A stretch of DNA of 43,168 bases from Microbacterium enclense (GTDB taxonomy: Bacteria > Actinomycetota > Actinomycetes > Actinomycetales > Microbacteriaceae). The notes under the pieces are model-generated. The model saw nothing but the letters and a program-made list of their open reading frames with translations. It was not told the origin of the DNA and did no database searches. Both the position numbers and the translations under genes were made by a program. Positions 17,950-26,656 of the stretch are shown piece after piece (the first letter of the stretch is position 1; every line of letters begins with the position of its first letter). The stretch is taken from NCBI RefSeq assembly GCF_004022425.1, contig NZ_RBZY01000033.1, positions 1-43,168 of the forward strand, in the 5' to 3' direction.

Positions 17950-19404
17950 TCAGTCCTCGCCGAGCGGCAGATAGCGCGCGCTCACGACCCGCGCCGGGGC
18001 CGATCCCCGCGCACTGAGGCCCAGCACGCGGCCGGTGAAGCCGCCCGCGACCTCGGTCGAGAGGTACCGGCCGTCGAGCGCCGCGATCCACCGCTCGCCG
18101 TCCGCGTCGATCAGGCCGAACCGGAGGTCGTCGGGGCCGTCGTGGGTGGCATCCACCGCTTCGACGACGAGCGTCACGACGTCGCCGGCCGCAGGACCGG
18201 AACCCACGGATGCCTCGAGCGGACCGATGCGCGCCCGCACCTCGGCCGCGCCGGACCCGAGGGAGATCTCGCACCAGTGCCGCTCGTCGAGCCGGACCCG
18301 GAGGGACACGGCTGCCGAGGCGTCGACGCGCGCCTCGAAACGCCAGCGCAGGTCGCGGACGCGCACCGCGACCTCGTGCGAACCCAGCGCCAGACCGCCG
18401 TCGGGATGCGGGCCGGGGAGCGCCCCCTGGGGCGACACCCACCGCGGGTGCAGCCGCGCGGAGGAGAAGTCGTCGATGAACGCCGTGTCGGCGCGGTCCG
18501 GCAGCACGTCGTCGGTGTGCACCACGGGCCAGTCGTCGACCCACGCGATGCGGCCGAGGAACGTCTCGCGGCCCACGACGTGGAACCCGGGCGTGAAGCC
18601 GCGCGGCCGGACGCCGAGGTACACCATCGCCCACGAGCCGTCGGAGCGTTCGACGAGGTCGGCGTGCCCGGTGTTCTGCACGGGGAAACCGGTGCTGCGG
18701 CGGCTGAAGACCGGGTTCGCGGGTGCGGCTTCGAACGGACCGTCGATCGCGCGCGACCGGGCGACGCACACGGCGTGTCCGCGTTCGGTGCCGCCCTCCG
18801 CGGTGAGCAGGTACCACCACGGGCCGCGGCGATACAGGTGCGGCCCCTCGGGATGCGCGAGGCCCGAGCCCCGCCAGACCACGCGCGGGTCCTCCAGACG
18901 GATGCCGCGATCGAGGTCCACGCGCGCCTGCGCGATCACGGGCAGCGAACCGCCCTCGGGCCGCAGCGCCTCATCGAGCGCGCAGTACGTCAGGAAGCAG
19001 GTGCCGTCGTCGTCCCACGCGAGATCCGGGTCGATACCGCCGAGGCCGGGGAACACGATCGGATCCGACCACGGCCCCGCCGGGTCGGTCGCCGTCACGA
19101 TGAACTGCTCGCCCCCGCGCTCGACGTTCGTGCCGACGACGAAGAACGTGCCGTCGCGGTGGCGGATCGTGGGCGCGTAGATCCCGCGGCTCGCCGCCGA
19201 CACCCCGGCCGGGAACTGCGTCTCGCGCGTCAGGACATTGCCGAGCTGCGTCCACGTCAGCAGGTCGCGGCTGTGCCAGATCGGGATGCCGGGGGCGTAC
19301 TCGAACGACGAGTTGACGAGGTAGTAGTCCTCGCCCACGCGGCACACCGAGGGGTCGGGGAAGAACCCCGGGAGCACGGGGGTCGTGGCGGCATCCCGAA
19401 CCAT
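17950..19404 (-). CDS. Glycoside hydrolase family 43 (beta-xylosidase/arabinofuranosidase-like)
   Basis: 484 aa, no signal peptide, so probably cytoplasmic, acting on imported oligosaccharides. The five-bladed propeller carries the three GH43 acidic residues: Asp17 in GFFPDPS, Asp125 in GGIDPDLAW, and Glu186 in AHPEGPHLY. The C-terminal half (from about residue 310) is a beta-sandwich (ARLHPRWVSPQGALPG, LDERHWCEISLGSG) as in GH43 xylosidases. Its ATG is three bases after the HisC stop with no clear ribosome site, so it is probably cotranscribed. Cleavage of xylo- or arabino-oligosaccharides is inferred from the family. Confidence 0.9.
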   Translation of the reverse strand: MVRDAATTPVLPGFFPDPSVCRVGEDYYLVNSSFEYAPGIPIWHSRDLLTWTQLGNVLTRETQFPAGVSAASRGIYAPTIRHRDGTFFVVGTNVERGGEQFIVTATDPAGPWSDPIVFPGLGGIDPDLAWDDDGTCFLTYCALDEALRPEGGSLPVIAQARVDLDRGIRLEDPRVVWRGSGLAHPEGPHLYRRGPWWYLLTAEGGTERGHAVCVARSRAIDGPFEAAPANPVFSRRSTGFPVQNTGHADLVERSDGSWAMVYLGVRPRGFTPGFHVVGRETFLGRIAWVDDWPVVHTDDVLPDRADTAFIDDFSSARLHPRWVSPQGALPGPHPDGGLALGSHEVAVRVRDLRWRFEARVDASAAVSLRVRLDERHWCEISLGSGAAEVRARIGPLEASVGSGPAAGDVVTLVVEAVDATHDGPDDLRFGLIDADGERWIAALDGRYLSTEVAGGFTGRVLGLSARGSAPARVVSARYLPLGED

Positions 19405-19407
19405 GGC

Positions 19408-20484
19408 TCAGCGCGGAGCGACGGAGGCGGCGACCTCGACGATGCGGTCGAGGGACTCCTCCTCCCCCACCGAGATCCGGATGCCATCGCCCGCGAAGGG
19501 GCGCACGATGAGGCCGGCCTCCTCGAACGCCGCCGCGACCTCGAGGGCACGATCCCCCGCGGGGAGCCACACGAAGTTGCCCTGCGCGTCGGGGACGTCC
19601 CAGCCGGTCTCGCGCAGGCGGGCCACCAGGGCGTCGCGCCGCGCGGCGAGGACGGCGACGCGGTGCAGCAGCTCGCTCTCGGCATCCAGGCTCGCCAGCG
19701 CCGCCTCTTCCGCCGCCGCCGTGACCGCGAGCGGGATCGCGGTGCTGCGGGCGGCGTCGAGCACGCGCGTGTGACCGATGGCGTAGCCGACGCGGAGGCC
19801 CGCGAGGCCGTAGGCCTTCGAGAACGTGCGGAGCATCACCACGTTCGGCCGCGCGAGCAGGGCGCGGACACGGTGACCCTCGACGGCGTTCGGATCGGTC
19901 ACGAACTCGGCGTACGCCTCGTCGAGGACGATGAGGACGTCGGCGGGGACGGCCTCGACGAAGGCCGTGAAGTCGTCGAAGCCGACGGTCGGACCCGTCG
20001 GGTTGTTCGGGCTGCACACGATGACGACGCGGGTGCGGTCGGTGACGGCGGCCGCCATCGCGGGGAGGTCGTGGCGGGCATCGGCCGTCAACGGCACCTG
20101 CACGCTGGTCGCCCCCGTCACGGCCACGAGAGACGGGTACGCCTCGAACGAGCGCCACGCGTACACGACCTCGTCCCCCGGCCCGGCCGCGGCCAGCAGC
20201 AGCTGCGCGAGCAGCGAGACGCTCCCGGCGCCGATATGGATGTCGTCCGCCGACACCCCGTAGCGCGCGCCGAGTCTCTCGCGCAACCGCGCGGCCGTGG
20301 CATCCGGGTATCGGTTGACGCCCGTCGACGCGCGAATCGCATCGAGCACACCGGGGAGCGGGTCGAACGGGTTCTCGTTGCTCGACAGCTTGAACGCGTC
20401 CGGGCTCGCCTGTCGCCCCTGGCGGTAGGCCGGCAGGGCGGCGATCTCGGGACGGATACGGGGGAGGACCGGCTCTTCGCTCAC
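19408..20484 (-). CDS. Histidinol-phosphate/aromatic aminotransferase-like enzyme
   Basis: PLP enzyme of the HisC/Pat family, 358 aa. It transfers an amino group from glutamate to an imidazole-acetol phosphate or aromatic 2-oxoacid. Visible are KLSSNENPF at the start, SPNNPTG (158-164), LDEAY (187-191), and the PLP lysine in [16 protein letters not shown] (Lys223). No other his genes are nearby, which favours a stand-alone aromatic or phenylalanine aminotransferase, as often annotated in actinobacteria; a HisC role remains possible. The start is GTG, six bases after TAGGCT (leaderless type). Confidence 0.85.
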   Translation of the reverse strand: MSEEPVLPRIRPEIAALPAYRQGRQASPDAFKLSSNENPFDPLPGVLDAIRASTGVNRYPDATAARLRERLGARYGVSADDIHIGAGSVSLLAQLLLAAAGPGDEVVYAWRSFEAYPSLVAVTGATSVQVPLTADARHDLPAMAAAVTDRTRVVIVCSPNNPTGPTVGFDDFTAFVEAVPADVLIVLDEAYAEFVTDPNAVEGHRVRALLARPNVVMLRTFSKAYGLAGLRVGYAIGHTRVLDAARSTAIPLAVTAAAEEAALASLDAESELLHRVAVLAARRDALVARLRETGWDVPDAQGNFVWLPAGDRALEVAAAFEEAGLIVRPFAGDGIRISVGEEESLDRIVEVAASVAPR

Positions 20485-20496
20485 GGGTCGAGCCTA
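20485..20496 (-). promoter_or_regulatory. Leaderless-type -10 element of the aminotransferase gene
   Basis: TAGGCT (minus strand, 20496-20491), six bases, then the GTG at 20484. There is no ribosome site between. Confidence 0.55.
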
Positions 20497-20543
20497 ACGA
20501 GCGCGCCCGTGCACGTGTCGGACCCTCGTGCCACGATGGGGGC

Positions 20544-20948
20544 ATGCGCTTCGTCGTCCGCGTGGCCGTCAACGCCTTCGCCATCTGGATCGTCACCCTG
20601 CTCCCGGCCCTGCAGGTGACGCTCATCCCCTTCGCGCCCGGCGAAGGACTGCAGGTGGCGCTCACGCTGCTGCTGGTCGGGCTCATCTTCGCCCTGGTCA
20701 ACACCATCGTCGGCACGATCGTCAAGATCGTCGCCATCCCGCTCTACATCCTGACCCTCGGGCTCATCTCGCTCGTCATCAACGGCTTCCTGCTGTGGCT
20801 GACCGCCGTGATCACCGCGAACTGGGACTGGGGGCTGCGCACCGGCGAGTTCTGGCTCACCGTGGTCGCGGCGCTCGTGATCGGCGTCATCAACGCGATC
20901 CTCGGCGGCATCCTGCGCCCGCGGAAGGACGAACGCTCACGCCGCTGA
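20544..20948 (+). CDS. Small membrane protein of the 'phage holin family 4' type
   Basis: 134 aa with four hydrophobic segments (VAVNAFAIWIVTLLPAL, VALTLLLVGLIFALVNTIV, LYILTLGLISLVINGFLLWLTA, FWLTVVAALVIGVINAILGG). This fits the PF04020-type holin-like/YvlD membrane family. Such genes are common single-copy chromosomal genes in actinobacteria, and nothing phage-like surrounds it. CACGAT lies six bases before the ATG, a weak leaderless-type -10. It is followed by a phosphatase gene 34 bases on. Function is unknown, possibly membrane homeostasis. Confidence 0.8.
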   Translation: MRFVVRVAVNAFAIWIVTLLPALQVTLIPFAPGEGLQVALTLLLVGLIFALVNTIVGTIVKIVAIPLYILTLGLISLVINGFLLWLTAVITANWDWGLRTGEFWLTVVAALVIGVINAILGGILRPRKDERSRR

Positions 20949-20982
20949 TGCGCTCAGGGCGCGTCCCCGCCATGATGGAGGG

Positions 20983-21489
20983 ATGACCGCGAGTGCCGAC
21001 GCGCCCTTCCGCGTCGTCTTCGTCTGCAGCGGCAACATCTGCCGGTCGCCGATGGCCGACGTGGTGTTCCGGCGCATGGCCGACCAGGCGGGCCTCGGCT
21101 CGCGCGTCGTGTCGACCTCGGCGGGCACGGGCGACTGGCACGTCGGCGAACGCGCCGACCACCGCACGCTCGCAGCCCTCGAGCGGCTCGGGTACGACGG
21201 CGCCGCACATCGCGCGCGACAGTTCACGTTCGCGGACTTCGCGCACAACGACCTCGTCGTCGCCCTCGACCGCAGCCATGAGCGCGTGCTGCGCGGCTGG
21301 GCCCGGCACGAAGACGACGCCGACAAGATCGCCCTGTTGCTGTCGTTCGTTCCGGATGCCGAGACCCTCGACGTCCCCGACCCCTACTACGCCGGCCCCC
21401 CGATGTTCGACGAGGTGCTCGGTATGATCGAACGCGCCAGCCGCGCCCTGTTCCGGCAGCTCGAGCCCGCCATCCGTTCCGCGGGCTGA
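20983..21489 (+). CDS. Low-molecular-weight protein tyrosine phosphatase
   Basis: 168 aa, cytoplasmic. The catalytic P-loop CSGNICRS (Cys15 to Arg21) starts near the N-terminus as usual, and the general-acid loop DVPDPYYAGP lies near residue 127. It would dephosphorylate tyrosine or arginine on proteins; in actinobacteria such enzymes often act with exopolysaccharide kinases, none of which is seen here. GGAGGG abuts the ATG, too close for a ribosome site, and CATGAT lies six bases upstream, so translation may be leaderless. purB follows 27 bases on. Confidence 0.92.
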   Translation: MTASADAPFRVVFVCSGNICRSPMADVVFRRMADQAGLGSRVVSTSAGTGDWHVGERADHRTLAALERLGYDGAAHRARQFTFADFAHNDLVVALDRSHERVLRGWARHEDDADKIALLLSFVPDAETLDVPDPYYAGPPMFDEVLGMIERASRALFRQLEPAIRSAG

Positions 21490-21516
21490 CCCTTTCGCGC
21501 GACCCCCGGGAGACCC

Positions 21517-22896
21517 GTGTCCGCTCTGCCCCCGCAGCCCCTCAGCCCGCTCGACGGACGCTACTTCGCCACCGTCGCGGAGCTCGGCGACTACCTGTCG
21601 GAGGCGGGTCTGAACCGCGCCCGCGTCGAGGTCGAGGTCGAGTGGCTCCTCGCCCTGACCGACCGCTCGCTGTTCGGCACCTCCCCCGTCTCGGACGCCG
21701 ACCGCGCGCGCCTGCGCGCGCTGTACGAGGAGTTCGGCGCCGACGAGATCGCCTGGCTCAAGGAGAAGGAGGCGGTCACCCGCCACGACGTGAAGGCCGT
21801 CGAGTACCTCGTGCGCGACCGTCTCGACAGCCTCGGTCTCACGGCCCTCGCCGAGCTCACGCACTTCGCCTGCACGAGCGAGGACATCAACTCCACGGCC
21901 TACGCCCTCACAGTGCAGCGCGCGGTCGAGCGCGTGTGGCTGCCGAAGCTCCGCGCGGTCACCGCCGCGCTCGCCGAGCTGGCGGTCGAGCATCGGGATG
22001 CCGCGATGCTCTCCCGCACCCACGGCCAGCCCGCCACTCCCACCACGATGGGCAAGGAGATCGGCGTCTTCGCGTGGCGCCTCGAGCGCGTCATCCGGCA
22101 GCTGGATGCCGGTGAGTACCTCGCGAAGTTCTCCGGTGCGACCGGAACCTGGTCGGCGCACGTCGCCGCCGAGCCCGACGTCGACTGGCCCGAGCTCACC
22201 CGCGCGTTCATCGAGTCGCTGGGCCTCGGCTTCAACCCGGTCACGACGCAGATCGAGTCGCACGACTGGCAGGTCGAGCTTTACGACCGCGCGCGTCACG
22301 CGGGCGGCATCCTCCACAACCTCGCCACGGACATCTGGACGTACATCTCGCTCGGCTACTTCACGCAGATCCCGATCGCGGGTGCCACGGGATCCTCGAC
22401 GATGCCGCACAAGATCAACCCGATCCGGTTCGAGAACGCCGAGGCGAACCTCGAGATCGCCGGGGGGCTCTTCGCGACCCTGGTATCCACCCTCGTCACG
22501 AGCCGCATGCAGCGCGACCTCACCGACTCGACGACGCAGCGCAACATCGGTGTCGCCTTCGGCCACTCGCTGCTCGCGCTCGACAACCTCCAGCGCGGCC
22601 TCACCGAGATCTCGCTCGCGGAGGACGTGCTACTGGCGGATCTCGACAGCAACTGGGAGGTGCTCGCGGAGGCGATTCAGACCGTCGTCCGCGCCGAGAT
22701 CGCCGCGGGCCGTTCGCAGATCACCGACCCGTACGCGCTGCTGAAGGACCTCACGCGCGGACGCCGTGTCGGAGGCCCCGAACTCGCCGAGTTCGTCCGC
22801 GGGCTCGACATCGGGGATGCCGCGAAGGAGCGCCTGCTCGCCCTGACCCCGGCCACGTACGCGGGCCTGGCGTCGCGCGTCGTCGACGCGCTCTAA
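21517..22896 (+). CDS. purB: Adenylosuccinate lyase
   Basis: Purine biosynthesis enzyme that removes fumarate from SAICAR and from adenylosuccinate. 459 aa, the long (E. coli-like) form. The fumarase/lyase signature GSSTMPHKINP spans residues 292-302, with SRTHGQPATPTTMGKE (about 166-181) and TSEDINSTAYA (120-130) as the other active-site blocks. The start is GTG with GGGAG at five bases. Its stop overlaps the convergent nagA stop by four bases, leaving no room for a separate terminator. Confidence 0.97.
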   Translation: MSALPPQPLSPLDGRYFATVAELGDYLSEAGLNRARVEVEVEWLLALTDRSLFGTSPVSDADRARLRALYEEFGADEIAWLKEKEAVTRHDVKAVEYLVRDRLDSLGLTALAELTHFACTSEDINSTAYALTVQRAVERVWLPKLRAVTAALAELAVEHRDAAMLSRTHGQPATPTTMGKEIGVFAWRLERVIRQLDAGEYLAKFSGATGTWSAHVAAEPDVDWPELTRAFIESLGLGFNPVTTQIESHDWQVELYDRARHAGGILHNLATDIWTYISLGYFTQIPIAGATGSSTMPHKINPIRFENAEANLEIAGGLFATLVSTLVTSRMQRDLTDSTTQRNIGVAFGHSLLALDNLQRGLTEISLAEDVLLADLDSNWEVLAEAIQTVVRAEIAAGRSQITDPYALLKDLTRGRRVGGPELAEFVRGLDIGDAAKERLLALTPATYAGLASRVVDAL

Positions 22897-23969
22897 CGCA
22901 GCCACCGCCCCGCGCGGAGGACGCGGCGCTCGCCGACGTCGGTCCACGCGACGACATCGGCGGGCGCGCCCGGCGTCAGCGGAATCGGGAGCCCGAGCAG
23001 GCGCGACGCCGTGATTGAGGACACGGCTGCCAGCTCGTCCGTCGTCGGGGCGAAGAGCGCGGCGAAGCGGTCGACGGCGTCGCCGAGCGTCTCGGTGCTC
23101 CCCGCGAGCGCGCCGTCCGCCGCGGACCGGGCGATCCCGTCGGCGACCTCGACCACGGAGCCGGCGACCTCGTACCGCCCATCCACGCACCCGGTCGCCG
23201 ACATGGCATCCGACACGAAAGCGAGACGACCGGGAGCGAGTCTGCGAACCAGGTCGATGACCTCGTCGGCGACGTGCTGCCCGTCCACGATCAGTTCCAG
23301 GGTCACCCGCTCGTCGGTGAGGGCGACCGCGATCGCCCCCGGATCACGGTGATGCAACGGACGCATGCCGTTGAAGGCATGCGTGACGAGGCGCACGCCG
23401 GCATCGATCGCCGCGCGCATCTCGTCCGCGCTCGCGTCGGTATGGCCCGCAGCCGCGACCGCACCGGCGTCGACGATGTCGGCGATGACGTCCCTGGCTC
23501 CAGGGAGCTCGGGGGCGAGCGTGACGACCCGCACCGCGCCCTCCCCCGCGTCGAGGAGGGCGCGCACCTCACCGCGGTCGGGCAGACGCAGGAGGTCGGG
23601 CGCGTGCACGCCGCGACGCCGCGGAGACAGGTACGGTCCCTCGAGATGGATGCCGGCGAGCACGCCCTCCGCCACGAGCCCGCGCAGCCGAACGATCGCG
23701 GCGCGCATCTCGTCGAGCGGTGCCGTCGCGACCGAGGCGACGAGACCGGTCACGCCCCGGTCGAGGTGGAACTCCGCTGCACGACGAGCCTCGTCGATGG
23801 TGCACGTCCCGAAGTCGAACCCCCGGGCGCCGTGACAGTGGAGGTCGACGAATCCGGGAACCGCTCGGGCCACCCTCACGACCTCGCCCGCCCCGTCGTC
23901 GGCGACGACCAGGGCATCTCCAACCGCGATCCGACGGGCATCGGCCGCGTCGATGACGAAACGCTCCAT
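22893..23969 (-). CDS. nagA: N-acetylglucosamine-6-phosphate deacetylase
   Basis: Removes acetate from GlcNAc-6-phosphate, the first committed step for amino-sugar use and cell-wall recycling. 358 aa. Metal and catalytic residues are visible: HCH (44-46) in GFVDLHCHG, Glu110 in HLEGPYLS, His176 in AAGHTDAS, His197 in THAFNGMRP, and Asp254 in VSDAMSATG. The ATG at 23969 follows GAGGAGG; a TAGACT -10 lies 22 bases before it, so the leader is short. No nagB or permease is adjacent. It is divergent from the alcohol dehydrogenase. Confidence 0.92.
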   Translation of the reverse strand: MERFVIDAADARRIAVGDALVVADDGAGEVVRVARAVPGFVDLHCHGARGFDFGTCTIDEARRAAEFHLDRGVTGLVASVATAPLDEMRAAIVRLRGLVAEGVLAGIHLEGPYLSPRRRGVHAPDLLRLPDRGEVRALLDAGEGAVRVVTLAPELPGARDVIADIVDAGAVAAAGHTDASADEMRAAIDAGVRLVTHAFNGMRPLHHRDPGAIAVALTDERVTLELIVDGQHVADEVIDLVRRLAPGRLAFVSDAMSATGCVDGRYEVAGSVVEVADGIARSAADGALAGSTETLGDAVDRFAALFAPTTDELAAVSSITASRLLGLPIPLTPGAPADVVAWTDVGERRVLRAGRWLR

Positions 23970-24042
23970 GTCGCCTCCTCGGGTCGGGGCGAGTCTAGGG
24001 CGCGGCCCCGCGGCCCGGCCTCGACCCCGGAGAATGGATGCC

Positions 24043-25083
24043 GTGCGCGCGATGATCATGAACGCCCTGGCCGCTCCCCTCGAGGTGCGGGAGGTGCCCG
24101 CGCCGACGGCTCCGGACCGCGGTGTGGTGGTCGAGGTGCACGCGACGGGACTGTGCAAGAGCGACTGGCACGCGTGGATCGGACACGACGACATCGCCCT
24201 CCCGCACGTCCCGGGGCATGAGTTCGCCGGCGTGATCGTCGAGGTCGGTCCGGGCGTCGAGAACTGGACCGTCGGCGCACGCGTCACCGTGCCGTTCGTC
24301 ATGGGCTGCGGCGAATGCGCCTGGTGCCGGAGCGGCAACGCCCAGGTCTGCCCGCGCCAGGAGCAGCCCGGCTTCACGCAGTGGGGTTCGTTCGCGGAGC
24401 GCGTCGTCGTGCGGGCGGCCGACACCAACCTCGTCACCATCCCCGACGAGGTCTCGTTCGAGGCGGCGGCGGCCCTCGGTTGCCGCTTCGCCACGGCCTT
24501 CCGCACCCTGACCGGCCGCGCGCGCGTGCGTGCCGGCGAGTGGGTCACGGTCGTCGGGGCCGGGGGCGTGGGGTTGAGCGCCGTCATGATCGGTGCCGCC
24601 CTGGGCGCCCGCGTGATCGCCGTCGACCGGACACCCGCCGCGCTCGAGGTGGCCCGACGTCTCGGCGCGGAGCACACGATCCTCGCCGACGGCACCGACG
24701 TCCCGGCACCCGTCACCGCTGTCACCGACGGCGGAAGCCATGTGTCGATCGACGCCGTGGGCAGCGCGCAGACCGCGCGCGACGCCGTGCTGAGCCTCCG
24801 CCGGCGCGGCCGCCACGTGCAGGTGGGGCTGCTGCCCACCGCGGACGGTCAGACGCCGATGCCGATGGCACGCGTGATCGCGTGGGAGCTCGATCTGTTC
24901 GGCAGCCACGGCATGGCGGCCGCGGACTACCCCGAGATGCTCGACCTCATCGCGCGCGGGGTGTTGCGCCCGCAGGAGTTGGTGCAGCGCGTCGTGGGGC
25001 TCGGTGAGGCCGCGGACCTGCTCCCGCGCATGGACACCGCTGCCCCGGCGGGCATGACGATGATCGACCCGCGCCGGGCCTGA
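24043..25083 (+). CDS. Zinc-dependent medium-chain alcohol dehydrogenase
   Basis: 346 aa NAD(P)-dependent oxidoreductase. The catalytic zinc site is Cys38 (TGLCKSDWH) with His59-Glu60 in PGHEFAG. The structural zinc loop has Cys89, 92, 95 and 103 (MGCGECAWC...QVC). The Rossmann motif GAGGVG is at 172-177. I chose GTG at 24043 because GGAG lies ten bases before it; the ATG at 24034 is too close to that site and the ATG at 24052 is an alternative. The substrate is unknown; the family covers alcohols and polyols. Confidence 0.88.
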   Translation: MRAMIMNALAAPLEVREVPAPTAPDRGVVVEVHATGLCKSDWHAWIGHDDIALPHVPGHEFAGVIVEVGPGVENWTVGARVTVPFVMGCGECAWCRSGNAQVCPRQEQPGFTQWGSFAERVVVRAADTNLVTIPDEVSFEAAAALGCRFATAFRTLTGRARVRAGEWVTVVGAGGVGLSAVMIGAALGARVIAVDRTPAALEVARRLGAEHTILADGTDVPAPVTAVTDGGSHVSIDAVGSAQTARDAVLSLRRRGRHVQVGLLPTADGQTPMPMARVIAWELDLFGSHGMAAADYPEMLDLIARGVLRPQELVQRVVGLGEAADLLPRMDTAAPAGMTMIDPRRA

Positions 25084-25098
25084 GCCCGCCCGCGGAGA

Positions 25099-25437
25099 TC
25101 AGGTCCGAGGGGTCTCGGGGCCGTCCTTCGGGTCGGAGGCCGCGGTCTGCTCGTCCTCCCGGGGCACGAGCAGCGGCCGATCGACCTGCTTCGAGACCTG
25201 CGCGGGGTCGACCGCGAGAAGCAGCAGCGCGACGCTGACGAGCACCACGATGAACGTGACCCCGGCCGCGATCGCCCCGATGACGATCGCCCGCTGGATC
25301 TCCTCGGCGGGACGGGCCTGGAACGCCCCCATCGACACGAGCGTCACGACCCCCGCGAACAGCGCGGCGATGAAGGCGAGCCCGAGCAGCTGGACGGGCT
25401 TCATGAGATCGCGGCGGGTGGGCTTGTGATCGGTCAT
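25099..25437 (-). CDS. Small two-segment membrane protein, unknown function
   Basis: 112 aa. A polar N-terminus (TDHKPTRRDLMKPVQ) is followed by two membrane segments (LLGLAFIAALFAGVVTLVSMG and IVIGAIAAGVTFIVVLVSVALLLLAV), then a charged cytoplasmic tail (VSKQVDRPLLVPREDEQ). No family was recognised. The ATG overlaps the stop of the preceding membrane-protein gene by four bases, so the two are coupled. It is convergent with the alcohol dehydrogenase. Confidence 0.75.
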   Translation of the reverse strand: MTDHKPTRRDLMKPVQLLGLAFIAALFAGVVTLVSMGAFQARPAEEIQRAIVIGAIAAGVTFIVVLVSVALLLLAVDPAQVSKQVDRPLLVPREDEQTAASDPKDGPETPRT

Positions 25438-26063
25438 GATGCGGCCTCCTGGGCGGGTACGGCCGGAACCGGCTCCGGGCGGCGGGGCGAGAAGCCCGCG
25501 ATCGCCAGGTATACGGCGACGATCGCCGCGTAGCCGCCGAAGATGCCGACGGCGATGATGATCCCGGTGAGCGTGAACGTGCCCGCGCCCTCGATGGCGT
25601 AGTCGTACGAGAAATCCATGGGGGTGAAGAGGAACGCCGCCGCGAGGATCAGCGTGAGGACTCCGACGACGAGGCCGTCGCGGGCCTCCGGCCGGCCCGC
25701 GCGACGGTCGCGCACGGCGCCCAGGATCTCGATCGCCCCCGAGATCACGGCCCACACGATGATGAGGACGAAGAAGAACGTCGTCGTCCGCCACGTGCCG
25801 ACGCCGGCGGCCAGACCGGCGATTCCGGTGACGACCGCCAGCAGGATCGGCACCGCCCGCTGCCCGCGCGGGTACACGAGCCAGGCCGAGAGCGCGAAGA
25901 CGAGGGCGGTCGAGAGCGCGAACCCGCTGAAGACGCTGCCACCGACCGCTGCCGAGTGGTCCGACGAGAACGTGACCATCACGGCGGCCAGGGCGGCGAA
26001 GAGCGCGCGCGCCAACTGGACGTGGCGCACATCGAAGGAGCGCACAGAAGAAGGAGTGGTCAC
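25434..26063 (-). CDS. Multi-pass membrane protein (DUF308/HdeD-like)
   Basis: 209 aa with about six membrane segments. The arrangement (AVISGAIEILGAVRDRRAG, then GLVVGVLTLILAAAFLFTP) is like DUF308/HdeD-type proteins, in which paired helices carry a short basic loop. In related actinobacteria such genes are sometimes labelled 'acyl-CoA synthetase' without support. The start is GTG at 26063 because upstream sequence in this frame is not membrane-like; the ribosome site is weak. A TAGACT -10 lies at 26103-26098. It is coupled to the downstream 112-aa protein. Confidence 0.65.
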   Translation of the reverse strand: MTTPSSVRSFDVRHVQLARALFAALAAVMVTFSSDHSAAVGGSVFSGFALSTALVFALSAWLVYPRGQRAVPILLAVVTGIAGLAAGVGTWRTTTFFFVLIIVWAVISGAIEILGAVRDRRAGRPEARDGLVVGVLTLILAAAFLFTPMDFSYDYAIEGAGTFTLTGIIIAVGIFGGYAAIVAVYLAIAGFSPRRPEPVPAVPAQEAAS

Positions 26064-26163
26064 GGAGGGTCCCGGTGAGACGGTGTCGATGGCATCCAGT
26101 CTATTCCCCGGCGGCTGGGCGCCCTCCGTGTGCGCCGACGTCGAGATATCGGAGCAGCTCAGC

Positions 26164-26646
26164 TCATCCGGCGAAGATGACGCCCGTACCGACGGGCGCC
26201 GCCTGCTGCAACGCCCGGACGGCGGCCTCCGTCTCGTCGCCGAGACCGAGGAGGTACCGCCGTCCGTCGGTCGTGGTGAACCGCACGGTCCGCGTCTCGC
26301 CGGCGCTGAGCAGGATTCCGTGCCGACGCTGGCTTCCCTTGATCCCCCAGCCGCCGAAGTCCTCGAAGGGGCGGACCTCCTCGACATCCACGCGCGCGAG
26401 GTTCTCCCACCGCAGGCGCCGTCCCCAGAACGGGACGAGAGAGAAGGAGACCCCCCTCTCACCCGCGCGCAGAAGGACCCCGGAGAAGAACGTGATCACG
26501 ACGAGGAGCACCACGGCGAGGAGCGCGACGATCGCACCCGCCGCTGTGTCGACGTTGAGCACGCCGACGAGGAGGATGATGGCCGGGCCGACGAAGAGGA
26601 TCGCTCGGAGCGGAGCGGTGAAGGGGCGACGAGCCAGAGTTCGCAC
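26164..26646 (-). CDS. Small membrane protein with PH-like domain; candidate Sdp immunity protein
   Basis: 160 aa, GTG start with AAGGACT upstream. There are two membrane segments (RAILFVGPAIILLVGVLN and AIVALLAVVLLVVITFFSGV). The cytoplasmic part reads like a PH-type beta-barrel (GVSFSLVPFWGRRLRWENLARVDVEEV, RRHGILLSAGETRTVRF, GRRYLLGLGDETEAAVRAL). It starts ten bases after the SdpB stop and is the last gene of the sdp-like operon. In Bacillus subtilis the immunity protein SdpI is also a small membrane protein, but in a separate operon. No sdpI-like gene is seen here, so this gene is the natural immunity candidate. That role is inference. Confidence 0.7.
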   Translation of the reverse strand: MRTLARRPFTAPLRAILFVGPAIILLVGVLNVDTAAGAIVALLAVVLLVVITFFSGVLLRAGERGVSFSLVPFWGRRLRWENLARVDVEEVRPFEDFGGWGIKGSQRRHGILLSAGETRTVRFTTTDGRRYLLGLGDETEAAVRALQQAAPVGTGVIFAG

Positions 26647-26656
26647 GGGAGTCCTT

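Noticed and set aside
18142..20619. 825-codon plus-strand frame spanning two genes
   Set aside because: It crosses the antisense of GH43 and the aminotransferase and is Arg/Asp/Gly-rich; both opposite genes have clear catalytic motifs.
20544..20948. Prophage remnant suggested by the holin-like gene
   Set aside because: No other phage genes, repeats or integrase nearby; this family is a common chromosomal membrane protein in actinobacteria.
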